The position numbers were made by a program, and so were the translations under genes. The notes below the pieces were generated by a model, which saw nothing but the letters and a program-made list of their open reading frames with translations, had not been told where the DNA came from and ran no database searches. A stretch of DNA of 64,000 bases from Chitinophaga ginsengisoli. GTDB taxonomy: Bacteria; Bacteroidota; Bacteroidia; Chitinophagales; Chitinophagaceae. Positions 53,783-61,667 of the stretch are shown here, one piece after another. The stretch lies in contig NZ_PYGK01000003.1 of assembly GCF_003014595.1 (NCBI RefSeq), positions 620,001-684,000 of the forward strand. Reading direction: 5' to 3'. Every line of letters begins with the position of its first letter. Position 1 is the first letter of the stretch.

Positions 53783-54766
53783 ATGAAAAAATATCTGCTT
53801 ACATTAATCACTTCTGTTTGCATACTGCAGGCAATGGCGCAATCCCGCCCTATCACCACTGCTGAATATGTGAAAGCAAAATCCTTTACAGTAAAAGACC
53901 TGGATAACGACACTTATGTAAAGTTCAACAACGCTTATGTATTGGATCGCTATGAAATGCGGAAACCCTATTTCATTACGGGCGATGATGGTCAGAAAAA
54001 AAGAATTGATCTATACCGGTTGGTGGCAAAAGACAGTATGCAGGAGATTGCAACTGTTATCTTTTACACCAATGAGAGCGGCAAGCTGTATACAGCTGTA
54101 ATGCCGCTGTTCAACAGCAATGCTGATATCTGGAACCAATACTTTGAGGACATTCATGCCATTGACAAAGTAGAGAAGAACTATGTGCTGAAACTGTCTT
54201 ATGTACTTTCGAAAGAATTCAGCTACCAGTTATACAAAGGCATGAACGCAGGGAAGAATGTGAAGGAAGAAGCCGGCACATATGGCACGGATATCTGTTT
54301 CCCGGGCGACCAGCTGGTTACACTGGCCAATGGAGCGCAGAAAGAGCTGCGTGATATCCATCCGGGAGATGAGATTGTCAGTCCGGATGCGACTACTCAC
54401 CAGACTACTACCATCCGCGTGAAGGAGCTGGTGAAACATACCGCTGAAAACTATGCCATCACCCGTTTACTTGTTATGCACGCAGCAGAACAGGAAGCAG
54501 CAGGTGCACATGTAGTGACCTTATCAGGTAAGGTATTGCAGGCAACGCCAAATCATCCGATACTGACCATTGCAGGTAAAAAGCAGATGGGGACTGTAAC
54601 AACAGGCGATCAGCTGCTTTGCATGGATGAACACACTAAAACACTCGTCACATATACCGTTGTCAATAAAACAGAAGCTGCCGGAGGAAAGCAGGCTGTT
54701 TACAACATCGTAGCGGAAGGCGGCGATGCCTTCATGATGAACAATATCATGGTATTACAGAAATAG
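53783..54766 (+). CDS. Secreted protein with C-terminal Hint (intein/hedgehog-like) domain
   Basis: 327 residues. Signal peptide MKKYLLTLITSVCILQAMA. Residues ~22-165 are an unrecognised exported domain. The Hint domain begins at Cys172 (TDICFPGDQLVTLANGAQ), the nucleophile for N-S acyl shift, and has the block-B motif TPNHP (Thr255, His258). The end is YNIVAEGGDAFMMNNIMVLQ: Asn320-Asn321 stand where inteins have His-Asn, and there is no Cys/Ser/Thr after it, so splicing is unlikely but N-terminal cleavage may occur. It starts 12 bases after the aminotransferase. Confidence 0.82.
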   Translation: MKKYLLTLITSVCILQAMAQSRPITTAEYVKAKSFTVKDLDNDTYVKFNNAYVLDRYEMRKPYFITGDDGQKKRIDLYRLVAKDSMQEIATVIFYTNESGKLYTAVMPLFNSNADIWNQYFEDIHAIDKVEKNYVLKLSYVLSKEFSYQLYKGMNAGKNVKEEAGTYGTDICFPGDQLVTLANGAQKELRDIHPGDEIVSPDATTHQTTTIRVKELVKHTAENYAITRLLVMHAAEQEAAGAHVVTLSGKVLQATPNHPILTIAGKKQMGTVTTGDQLLCMDEHTKTLVTYTVVNKTEAAGGKQAVYNIVAEGGDAFMMNNIMVLQK

Positions 54767-54796
54767 AAAAAGGGGGCGCTTGCCCCCTTCTCTTTT
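54767..54796. terminator. Bidirectional terminator between Hint and EF-G genes
   Basis: AGGGGGC/GCCCCCT stem with a four-base loop, flanked by an A-rich stretch on one side and TTCTCTTTT on the other. It serves both convergent genes. Confidence 0.85.
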
Positions 54797-54798
54797 GA

Positions 54799-56877
54799 TT
54801 ACTGTTCCACCAATACTTTATTGGCGATGCTATTAGGCACCAGCTGATAATCCTGGAACGTGACGGATGCAGCAGCTCTTCCTGAAGAAAGCGTGCGTAA
54901 GGTGGTCACATATCCAAACAGATCTGACAAGGGCACTTCCGCCTTGATATACTGGGCACTCGCTTTCATTTCCATTCCCCTGATCACACCACGACGCCTG
55001 TTCAGGTCACCCGTAATAGCGCCGGTATGTTCCTCTGGCAGGGTCACTTCCACACTCATGAAAGGCTCCAGTAAACGGGGAGCCGCTTTCGCAGCTGCCA
55101 CACGGAATCCCATCAGGGCAGCATGTTCAAAGTCCAGCGCATGAGAGTCTTTCTCATGGATGTTGCCATCCAGCAAACGTACCCGCATCGATTGTACAGG
55201 ATAACCTGCCAGCACACCATTCTGCATCGCTTCCTCAAAACCTTTCTTCACGGAAAGAATGAATTCACGTGGGATGGCGCCACCGGTCACCTCGTTGACA
55301 AACTCCAGACCAGGCTGTCCGTCTTCACGCGGAGACAGTTCAAACACGATCTCAGCAAAGTTACCGGAACCACCATTCTGCTTCCTGTACACTTCTTTAT
55401 GTTGCACCGCCTTGGTGAACACTTCTTTGTACGCGATCTGCGGTTGTCCTTTATTGATCTCCAACTGGTAATTGGTAGCCAGCTTTTCCAGCACCACTTC
55501 CAGGTGTAATTCCCCCATCCCTTTGAGAATGGTCTGACCAGAGGCAGCATCCACGGTTACGGTCAGGGTAGGATCTTCTTCTACCAGTTTCGCCAGCGCT
55601 TCGCCCAGTCTGTTCACATCTTTGGCCACCTTCGCCTCGATAGCGTACCCCATCATCGGTTCAGGGAAGCTGATCTTTTCCAACAAAACCGGTCTGTCTG
55701 GATCGGACAGGGTATCACCGGTACGCACATCCTTCAAACCGACTACCGCGCCGATATCACCAGCACTGATCGCATCTGCCGTTTCATATTTGTCAGACAT
55801 GATACGCATCAGGCGACTGATACGCACCTTCTTGCCGGTACGGCCATTCCATACGGTATCGCCGGTACGTAAAGTACCTGCATATACTCTGACAAAGGTC
55901 AGTTTACCGGCATAGTCATCAGAGATGATCTTGAAGGCCAGTGCAGCAAACGGACTTTCTTCCGTAGTGGTGATCTGCAGGCTTTCTGCTGTGTCCACAT
56001 CCGTTGCATGTATCTCTTTCACATCCGTCGGAGCAGGGAGATAACGCACAACAGCATCCAGTAAAGGCTGAACACCTTTGTTACGGTAAGCAGCACCTGC
56101 CAGTACAGGGATGACCTGCATCTGTAAGGTAGTGCCGCGCAAAGCACGGTAGATCTCTTCTGCGGATACAGTAGCAGGATCAGTGGTATAACTTTCGAAG
56201 ATACCTTCATCATATAATGATAGTTCTTCCAGCAAAGTAATACGCGCCTGCGCTGCTTCGGCTAACATATCCGCCGGAATATCAGTGACGGTATATGTTT
56301 TACCATCCTGGCTATCCCATACATACGCCTGCATCGTGATCAGGTCTATCACACCGGAGAATGTATCTTCCGCACCAATAGGCAATTGCACAGGTACGGC
56401 ATTCGTATGTAATACATCACGGATCTCTTTCACCACACGACGGAAGTCGGCACCTTGTCTGTCCATCTTATTGATCATCACGATGCGTGGCACATGGTAA
56501 CGGTTAGCCTGTTGCCAGACTGTTTCAGATTGTGGTTGCACACCTGACTTCGCACAGAACACGGCAATAGCGCCATCGAGTACACGCAGGGAACGTTCCA
56601 CTTCTGCCGTGAAATCAACGTGGCCCGGTGTATCTATAATATTCACCTGGTATTTATTACCATCGAGTTGCCACCAGGTAGTAATGGCCGCAGAGGAAAT
56701 GGTGATACCACGTTTCTCCTCTTGCGGATCGCTATCCATGACGGTATTTCCTTCATCAACACTACCTAACTTATGTGTAAGTCCTGTATAATACAGCATG
56801 CGTTCTGTAACGGTTGTTTTACCGGCATCCACATGCGCCATGATCCCTATATTTCTGAATTGTTCCTGTCGTTTCAT
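54799..56877 (-). CDS. fusA: Elongation factor G-like translational GTPase
   Basis: 692 residues, full length with all EF-G domains. G1 is AHVDAGKTT (14-22), switch I is EEKRGITI, G3 DTPGHVDF and G4 NKMD. The domain IV-V part includes [23 protein letters not shown] moves tRNA and mRNA through the ribosome. No rpsL/rpsG/tuf genes adjoin, so it is probably an additional EF-G paralogue rather than the str-operon copy, and [13 protein letters not shown] is not the usual main-copy sequence. A terminator lies 22 bases upstream of the start codon. Confidence 0.9.
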   Translation of the reverse strand: MKRQEQFRNIGIMAHVDAGKTTVTERMLYYTGLTHKLGSVDEGNTVMDSDPQEEKRGITISSAAITTWWQLDGNKYQVNIIDTPGHVDFTAEVERSLRVLDGAIAVFCAKSGVQPQSETVWQQANRYHVPRIVMINKMDRQGADFRRVVKEIRDVLHTNAVPVQLPIGAEDTFSGVIDLITMQAYVWDSQDGKTYTVTDIPADMLAEAAQARITLLEELSLYDEGIFESYTTDPATVSAEEIYRALRGTTLQMQVIPVLAGAAYRNKGVQPLLDAVVRYLPAPTDVKEIHATDVDTAESLQITTTEESPFAALAFKIISDDYAGKLTFVRVYAGTLRTGDTVWNGRTGKKVRISRLMRIMSDKYETADAISAGDIGAVVGLKDVRTGDTLSDPDRPVLLEKISFPEPMMGYAIEAKVAKDVNRLGEALAKLVEEDPTLTVTVDAASGQTILKGMGELHLEVVLEKLATNYQLEINKGQPQIAYKEVFTKAVQHKEVYRKQNGGSGNFAEIVFELSPREDGQPGLEFVNEVTGGAIPREFILSVKKGFEEAMQNGVLAGYPVQSMRVRLLDGNIHEKDSHALDFEHAALMGFRVAAAKAAPRLLEPFMSVEVTLPEEHTGAITGDLNRRRGVIRGMEMKASAQYIKAEVPLSDLFGYVTTLRTLSSGRAAASVTFQDYQLVPNSIANKVLVEQ

Positions 56878-56888
56878 TTCTAATGATT

Positions 56889-57010
56889 TTAAAGCAATAA
56901 AAAAGCCTTCCGCTCTGGTAACGGAAGGCTCGCTGCAATATGCATAGCGCTATACGTTACCGGACATGCCGTGTAAAGAATATTGTCAATGTTTTGATAA
57001 TGGCTATCAT
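56889..57010 (-). promoter_or_regulatory. EF-G leader with attenuator-type terminator and two short ORFs
   Basis: On the minus strand the stem AGCCTTCCG/CGGAAGGCT (56904-56912 and 56922-56930) is followed by a six- to seven-T run (to 56898), 22 bases before the EF-G ATG. Two tiny ORFs precede or overlap it: 56957-57010 (MIAIIKTLTIFFTRHVR) and 56889-56945 ([18 protein letters not shown]), the second spanning the stem. The layout fits transcription attenuation by translation of a leader. Confidence 0.6.
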
Positions 57011-57161
57011 ATTGCTTGTTATAAATGTTGTTAGTGAAAATTTAGTTGAATACAATGTTGCTTAGTTTTGTGGACATACGATTCACATGTAGCAGTTGTA
57101 TGTAACTGCTGATGGTATGTCACTAAGTCTAATTGTCTGAAGAAGAATGGGGGAGACAAAT
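57011..57161. other. AT-rich spacer upstream of the EF-G leader
   Basis: The region contains a 7/8 match to the -7 box on the minus strand (TAAATTTT, 57037-57044), a candidate EF-G promoter, but no -33 element at usual spacing. Nothing else recognised. Confidence 0.3.
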
Positions 57162-57189
57162 AAAAAGGCCCCTTCGGATGAAGAGGCCT
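57162..57189 (-). terminator. Terminator of the 42-residue peptide gene
   Basis: Read on the minus strand, AGGCCTCTTC pairs with GAAGGGGCCT (one G-U pair), with a four-base loop followed by TTTTT. It lies 24 bases after the peptide stop codon. Confidence 0.8.
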
Positions 57190-57213
57190 CTGAAGAATAT
57201 CCAGACACAATAA

Positions 57214-57342
57214 TTAACCTCTCATATCCGGGCAAGGATCTGCCTCCCCGTCCTTAATTAAGACAATGCAGGTGCTTGCAATTACTGCCCTGATAGCAGC
57301 ACTTGCGTTGAACGCTGATTGATATGAAAGAATGTTTGTCAT
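57214..57342 (-). CDS. Possible 42-residue peptide gene
   Basis: MTNILSYQSAFNASAAIRAV followed by IASTCIVLIKDGEADPCPDM and RG. It is preceded by a perfect -7 box (TACATTTG, 57371-57378) and followed by an intrinsic terminator, so it is a complete short transcription unit. The peptide has a weakly hydrophobic middle and a Cys-containing acidic end; no leader/core cleavage motif or modification enzyme is near. It might be a peptide, or the ORF may be incidental to a small RNA. Confidence 0.4.
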   Translation of the reverse strand: MTNILSYQSAFNASAAIRAVIASTCIVLIKDGEADPCPDMRG

Positions 57343-57370
57343 TGTGATTAATGCTTTTAAATTTCGCGTA

Positions 57371-57378
57371 CAAATGTA
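57371..57378 (-). promoter_or_regulatory. -7 box of the small peptide/RNA unit
   Basis: TACATTTG on the minus strand matches TAnnTTTG exactly, 29 bases before the peptide ATG. The -33 element is not clear. Confidence 0.5.
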
Positions 57379-57498
57379 CGAAGAATTTCGATATAAAACA
57401 CACTACATCGATTAGGAAACAGTTGCACATAGCTCATAGCGGAGAATGGCCATTTAAGGTGCCATATGACCCTTTTCTTAAAACTTATGACGTCCTAT

Positions 57499-58122
57499 CT
57501 AACTAATGTAATAAACGGGTTTTCCTGCCTCAGATATGCGGAATGTGAGGTTGATACGTGCGCCGATCTTCCTGGAAGTTTTAGGGACATGGTGTTCGTA
57601 CAGGTCCTGCATGGTTTCTCCCATTAACAGGAAGCTGCCATGGGTTAAGGGAATGTCCAGGAGGGAAGTTCCCACGTGGTTCTTAGGCCTTACCTTAAAC
57701 AGCCTTGTTTCTCCGAAGGTGACGGAAGCAATAGGGTGATGCCTGCCATCTGCCGGCAAGGTATCGCTGTGCCAGGATACGGAATCATTCCCATCCCGGT
57801 AGTAGTTCAGCAGCACCCGGTTAAATTCGATACCACACGCTGCTTCTACCCTGTCTTTGATCTCCAACAGCTCTGCCGTCCATTCCATTCCCTTTTCGCC
57901 TCCATAATAGGCGGTTAAACGGGGATCCGGGAGGATCCGGTCATACATTTTCCGGGTTCGCTGTTGCCAGGGGGTGGTGTCTTTGAGTATTCTAAAGTAT
58001 TTATCAGATTCCGCCTTGGAGAAAAACTGCTCCCAAAGCCGTAGTTCTGTACCAGGTAGTTGAAAATCTACGTAACGCCTCCTTCCCTCGTCAAACAGGT
58101 CACAATCATCAAAAAGTTGCAT
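57499..58122 (-). CDS. alkB: AlkB-type 2-oxoglutarate/Fe(II) dioxygenase
   Basis: 207 residues from ATG 58122; a reading to 58170 adds 16 residues of low merit. AlkB removes methyl groups from damaged bases by oxidation. The Fe(II) ligands are His118 and Asp120 in WHSDT and His177 in EHHVPK. The 2-oxoglutarate-binding arginines are Arg189 and Arg195 in RINLTFR. LNYYRDGNDSVSWHSD and the early PGTELRLWEQFF are typical of the AlkB2-like group. It appears to be monocistronic. Confidence 0.92.
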   Translation of the reverse strand: MQLFDDCDLFDEGRRRYVDFQLPGTELRLWEQFFSKAESDKYFRILKDTTPWQQRTRKMYDRILPDPRLTAYYGGEKGMEWTAELLEIKDRVEAACGIEFNRVLLNYYRDGNDSVSWHSDTLPADGRHHPIASVTFGETRLFKVRPKNHVGTSLLDIPLTHGSFLLMGETMQDLYEHHVPKTSRKIGARINLTFRISEAGKPVYYIS

Positions 58123-58203
58123 AGGGCACAAAGGTAAGGAATAATAGCAAAATGCTAAAAATATTAGCATTTTAATAGGTTTTTATAGCAGATTAACCCT
58201 TGT

Positions 58204-58258
58204 GCTTGTTCGACGCAGATTCGACGCTTGTTCGATGCTAGTTCGATGCTTGTTCGAC
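58204..58258. repeat. Five-unit 11-base tandem repeat upstream of alkB
   Basis: Five head-to-tail 11-base units of form GC(T/A)(T/A/G)(G/A)TTCGA(C/T) start at 58204, 58215, 58226, 58237 and 58248. They lie 82-136 bases upstream of the alkB ATG. Could be regulator sites or simple slippage. Confidence 0.85.
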
Positions 58259-58353
58259 CAGGGGAATTATGTTAAAATAATATCGGAATGGTATGATGCC
58301 GCGCTTTGCGGGGGCCCGTTCCGGGTGTGTCACGCCGTCCTGGGGGCACATCG

Positions 58354-58510
58354 GCGTTCATTTCGTTTCCCGGGGTTGCACCCCGCGTTCATTTCGTTTC
58401 CCGGGGTTGCACCCGCGTTCATTTCGTTTCCCGGGGTTGCACCCCGCGCTCATTTCGTTTCCCGGGGTTGCACCCCGCGCTACAAACAACGAGACTCCTA
58501 CGGAGTCCTA
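58354..58510 (+). repeat. Dispersed palindromic 3'-end repeat, copy 3, with four tandem units
   Basis: Four units of 30-31 bases (starts 58354, 58385, 58415, 58446; CATTTCGTTTCCCGGGGTTG core) precede GCTACAAACAACG and the palindrome GACTCCTACGGAGTC (58493-58507). It lies between alkB and the lyase gene at 58524, immediately after the latter's stop. ORFs read through it are repeat artefacts. Confidence 0.9.
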
Positions 58511-58523
58511 TTATGGTTTGTTC

Positions 58524-59672
58524 CTATAACCATATCAGGGGGTGGCGCACCGGCAGATTACGCACCACCTCGGCATTGGAGGGGTGGTGGTCCAGTTTTG
58601 TCCAGGTATTCATCCATTCCTGCTGTTGATAAGCGGTTGCGCCAAACACCAGGAAGGGATGCGCCACCGGCCATTCATCCCAATACATGACATCCTTTTT
58701 GTATGGCCAGGTTCCTTTGTCAGCTACAAAGGGGTATAGGAAAGCGATCCCCTTTTTTATGTTACGACCGTCGGGTAACTGGTAAGCCCATAAGTCATTT
58801 TCCTTGTCGGAAAGGATCTGACAGATGGTAACCATGGCATCCAGGTTAAACAGAGAGTACCCATAAGGCTTCGTTCTGGCCAGTTCTAGGGGGAAACTGC
58901 CATCGGCAGCCATCTGGTTAGGCAGGAGTACCTGTTTGTACCGATCCCTGCAGAAACGTAATAAAGCCGTGTCACCGGTGAAGCGGGCAAAACAGGCGGT
59001 CTGCATTACCCAGCAGGTACCATGGTTGTTCTTTGCGTTCATCTCATCTTTGCCATACTGATGTGTTGTGAGCCAGTGGAGATAGTCTGTGAACCATCCC
59101 CGGATGCCTTTCAACAGGCTTTTGTCAAAGGCGGCGGCGTCCTGCATGACCAGTACCCCCTGTGCTACTTCCATCAGATGGATGGCATCAATAATACCAA
59201 TACCTCTGCCGGTAAATCTACCCTTAATAGCCTGGGCATATTGCAGGTTTGGATGCATGAGCGTAGCGGTATCGGTGAACCATGCACGTAGATGCGGTAA
59301 GGCCTCACGGACATAAGCTTCATTGCCAGTAATGCGGTAGGCGGATGCCAGTGCGCCTATAATCTGGCTGAAACGGATCATTGCATGACGATGTGCCACA
59401 AAGTTGTCAGGATTGGTCATACCATCCCGCTGGATATAAGGACTATCCGGATGCACTGGATTAGGCCACCAATAATCACCTTCAGAATAAAAGTCATGTT
59501 TGCCTCCTGCACTCCGTGTACAAGTGGCTGCAGTTACAGTTACGGGCGCCTGCTGTTTCGCCCAGGCAGCTTCTTTGAGTACCTGCTCACGCAGTACATT
59601 GACGATTGTTTTATCCGGTGGATTAAATGCACTGCATATCAATAGTATCAGTAGAATCGTAACGTGTTTCAT
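58524..59672 (-). CDS. Exported alginate-lyase-superfamily enzyme (PL5/PL38-like)
   Basis: 382 residues with a signal peptide (MKHVTILLILLICSAFN). The alpha/alpha-toroid fold of the alginate_lyase family is indicated by HDFYSEGDYWWPNPVHPDSP, FVAHRHAMIRFSQIIGALAS, AKNNHGTCWVMQTACFARFT and KPYGYSLFNLDAM. The NNHG and YSLFN segments probably hold the catalytic His/Tyr. The family cuts uronic-acid polymers (alginate, glucuronan); the precise substrate is unknown. The dispersed repeat lies directly after its stop. Confidence 0.82.
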   Translation of the reverse strand: MKHVTILLILLICSAFNPPDKTIVNVLREQVLKEAAWAKQQAPVTVTAATCTRSAGGKHDFYSEGDYWWPNPVHPDSPYIQRDGMTNPDNFVAHRHAMIRFSQIIGALASAYRITGNEAYVREALPHLRAWFTDTATLMHPNLQYAQAIKGRFTGRGIGIIDAIHLMEVAQGVLVMQDAAAFDKSLLKGIRGWFTDYLHWLTTHQYGKDEMNAKNNHGTCWVMQTACFARFTGDTALLRFCRDRYKQVLLPNQMAADGSFPLELARTKPYGYSLFNLDAMVTICQILSDKENDLWAYQLPDGRNIKKGIAFLYPFVADKGTWPYKKDVMYWDEWPVAHPFLVFGATAYQQQEWMNTWTKLDHHPSNAEVVRNLPVRHPLIWL

Positions 59673-59738
59673 GGGTTATCAACATTATGTTCTACATAAT
59701 ACAAAAACTCCTGTGATAATTTTCGCTAAATTGCCCGG

Positions 59739-60578
59739 ATGAGAAAAGGACTACCTATATTTATCCTGACCGCCTGCATACTAAGTGCATTCTCCTGCTC
59801 CGCACAGGCACTTCAACCGCTTGATGTAGCAAAAGCGATCTTTGACCCAAAAACTGCTCCTGATTTTGTCAGTCAACACAGTACAGGCGATTATAGCGGC
59901 CATCCGAACGGACTGGATATGCCTGCAACAACAAATACTTCCTTCCTGCTTATCCAGCAGACAGACAGTAAAGCAGTCATTGCAATGAATACCCGGGACA
60001 GTAATGGCAAGGTGACTGATAAATATCTTTTCTTTACCCAAGACAGTTCCCGTTGGAAAATGTATGCAATGGCAACACCTACACTTGCCCGCCTGCACGA
60101 ACATAGAAAACAGGAAATGGAAGCGATATCTTCTGCACAGCTGGATAGTCTTATTACTATTTATCAGCACCAGGAGTATCCTCCCTTTAAAAGCAAAGAA
60201 GAGTTTTCCTTTATATTGAATAGCTTACGCTTGAAACTAGCGCCTGATGATAGTCTTATTGCACATTTCCAGCGACATAAAGCGGCATTTAACCAACTGT
60301 TGAAGGAAGTAAATAAGACGTCAAAATCTCCCGAAACCGAAACACCCACATTAGTAGATACGCGAACGCCTACCTACAGTCCGTTACTGATCAGCAACGT
60401 TACCACCGGTGGTTTCCTACCTAAGGAATGTATCGACTTTCATATAATGAACGACCAGGTAGGATATCTGTATACTTCTCACAAAAAATATCTGCCGGAA
60501 TTACGTCCTGACAAAGTCATTATGTTAAGACCGCTCGGAGGTGGATGGTACTTATATAAGGTGAATATCTATTTGTAG
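59739..60578 (+). CDS. Unknown exported protein, 279 residues
   Basis: Not recognised. The signal peptide ends near SAFSCSAQA; a Cys within LSAFSC could be a lipobox. The mature protein has DSKAVIAMNTRDSNGKVTDK, YLFFTQDSSRWKMYA and a helical middle, and ends in a strand pair (LRPLGGGWYLYKVNIYL). It starts 66 bases from the divergent lyase gene and 90 bases before the GH16 gene, so it may share a promoter or operon with the latter. Confidence 0.7.
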   Translation: MRKGLPIFILTACILSAFSCSAQALQPLDVAKAIFDPKTAPDFVSQHSTGDYSGHPNGLDMPATTNTSFLLIQQTDSKAVIAMNTRDSNGKVTDKYLFFTQDSSRWKMYAMATPTLARLHEHRKQEMEAISSAQLDSLITIYQHQEYPPFKSKEEFSFILNSLRLKLAPDDSLIAHFQRHKAAFNQLLKEVNKTSKSPETETPTLVDTRTPTYSPLLISNVTTGGFLPKECIDFHIMNDQVGYLYTSHKKYLPELRPDKVIMLRPLGGGWYLYKVNIYL

Positions 60579-60668
60579 GATGTTATTTTTTCTCATGGTA
60601 TCAAAGTATGTTTTAACGGTGTTGTCTAGTTCTTAAACACCTATTCAGAAAAACAAAAAAGGATAACC

Positions 60669-61595
60669 ATGAGAAAAACACAATTGTTAGCCTGTTGCCT
60701 GTTGGCAATAGCAGGGATTGCCGCGTGTTCAAAAAAGAACGATGAAAGCCCCCGGTTAAACGATGGATCAGCGCTCGCTGCAGCTGAACCACCCACAGTA
60801 CAGGTACCTGGCGTCTGCGAATATGACCTGGACGAGACTGCATTAAAAGCACAAGGTTACACGAAAGTATTTGAAGACAATTTCAATACGCTCGACAGCA
60901 CAAAGTGGGATCGCTGGAATAGTGGTGCCTATAACAACGAACTGCAGTTGTATACACCCAAAAACCTCCACATCGTTGATGGTAAACTGTTAATTAAACC
61001 TGTAAGAGAGAGAGTGACCGGTGCAACCGATCCTGATAATTCCACGAAAAAAACATTCAATTTCACTTCCGGCCGAATTGAATCCAACTACAACTTTAAG
61101 GCATCTACGGCTACTCCTAAAGTACGCATCTCAGCACGCATGAAACTTCCTTTCGGCCTGGGTATGTGGCCTGCATTCTGGTCATATGGCGGTGAATGGC
61201 CTACTAATGGAGAGCTGGACATCATCGAAGGATTTGGAGAACGAGACCTTTATAACACCAATATCTGGTATGGCAGTCAGGCGGGTACGCCGGATCATGA
61301 CTATACACTTTCCATGACCTATGTAAAGTCGCAGTCAGATCAAACTACCTGCTATCACGTATATGAAGCAATCTGGCAGAAGGATACTGTTACCTTCCTG
61401 TTTGATGGCAACATTATCAGGAAGTTAGTATCATCAACACCTGCCGGACAATTCATTCCAAAGTTCTTTAACAGAACACAACACATTACTTTGAATGCAG
61501 CTATTGGCGGCGATCAATTTGGCACAATTGATCCATCCAAAATTGTCTTGGGTGATACTTATGTTGACTGGGTGAGAGTGTACACGGCTAAATAA
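60669..61595 (+). CDS. GH16-family endo-beta-glucanase lipoprotein
   Basis: 308 residues. The lipoprotein signal ends at LAIAGIAAC (Cys20). The GH16 beta-sandwich has VFEDNFNTLDSTKWDRWN near its start, SGRIESNYNF, MWPAFWSYG, and the catalytic motif GELDIIEGF with nucleophile Glu182, Asp184 and acid/base Glu187. The C-terminal TYVDWVRVYTAK is typical of laminarinase-like members that cut beta-1,3(-1,4)-glucans. It probably works at the outer membrane surface. A strong terminator follows. Confidence 0.92.
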   Translation: MRKTQLLACCLLAIAGIAACSKKNDESPRLNDGSALAAAEPPTVQVPGVCEYDLDETALKAQGYTKVFEDNFNTLDSTKWDRWNSGAYNNELQLYTPKNLHIVDGKLLIKPVRERVTGATDPDNSTKKTFNFTSGRIESNYNFKASTATPKVRISARMKLPFGLGMWPAFWSYGGEWPTNGELDIIEGFGERDLYNTNIWYGSQAGTPDHDYTLSMTYVKSQSDQTTCYHVYEAIWQKDTVTFLFDGNIIRKLVSSTPAGQFIPKFFNRTQHITLNAAIGGDQFGTIDPSKIVLGDTYVDWVRVYTAK

Positions 61596-61600
61596 ATTAT

Positions 61601-61637
61601 ATAAGACAGCCGGCCCTGATGGTACCGGCTGTCTTAT
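61601..61637. terminator. Bidirectional terminator between GH16 and GH127-like genes
   Basis: ATAAGACAGCCGG/CCGGCTGTCTTAT, a perfect 13-base stem with an 11-base loop between convergent genes. Confidence 0.85.
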
Positions 61638-61667
61638 TGCAATTCGTTCTACTGACAAGGTTGAACT

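Noticed and set aside
58354..58476. CRISPR-like array
   Set aside because: The units are contiguous with no unique spacers and no cas genes are near.
58202..58690. ORFs rich in FVSRGCTP / FRFPGLHP
   Set aside because: They are translations of the 31-base tandem repeat in three frames.
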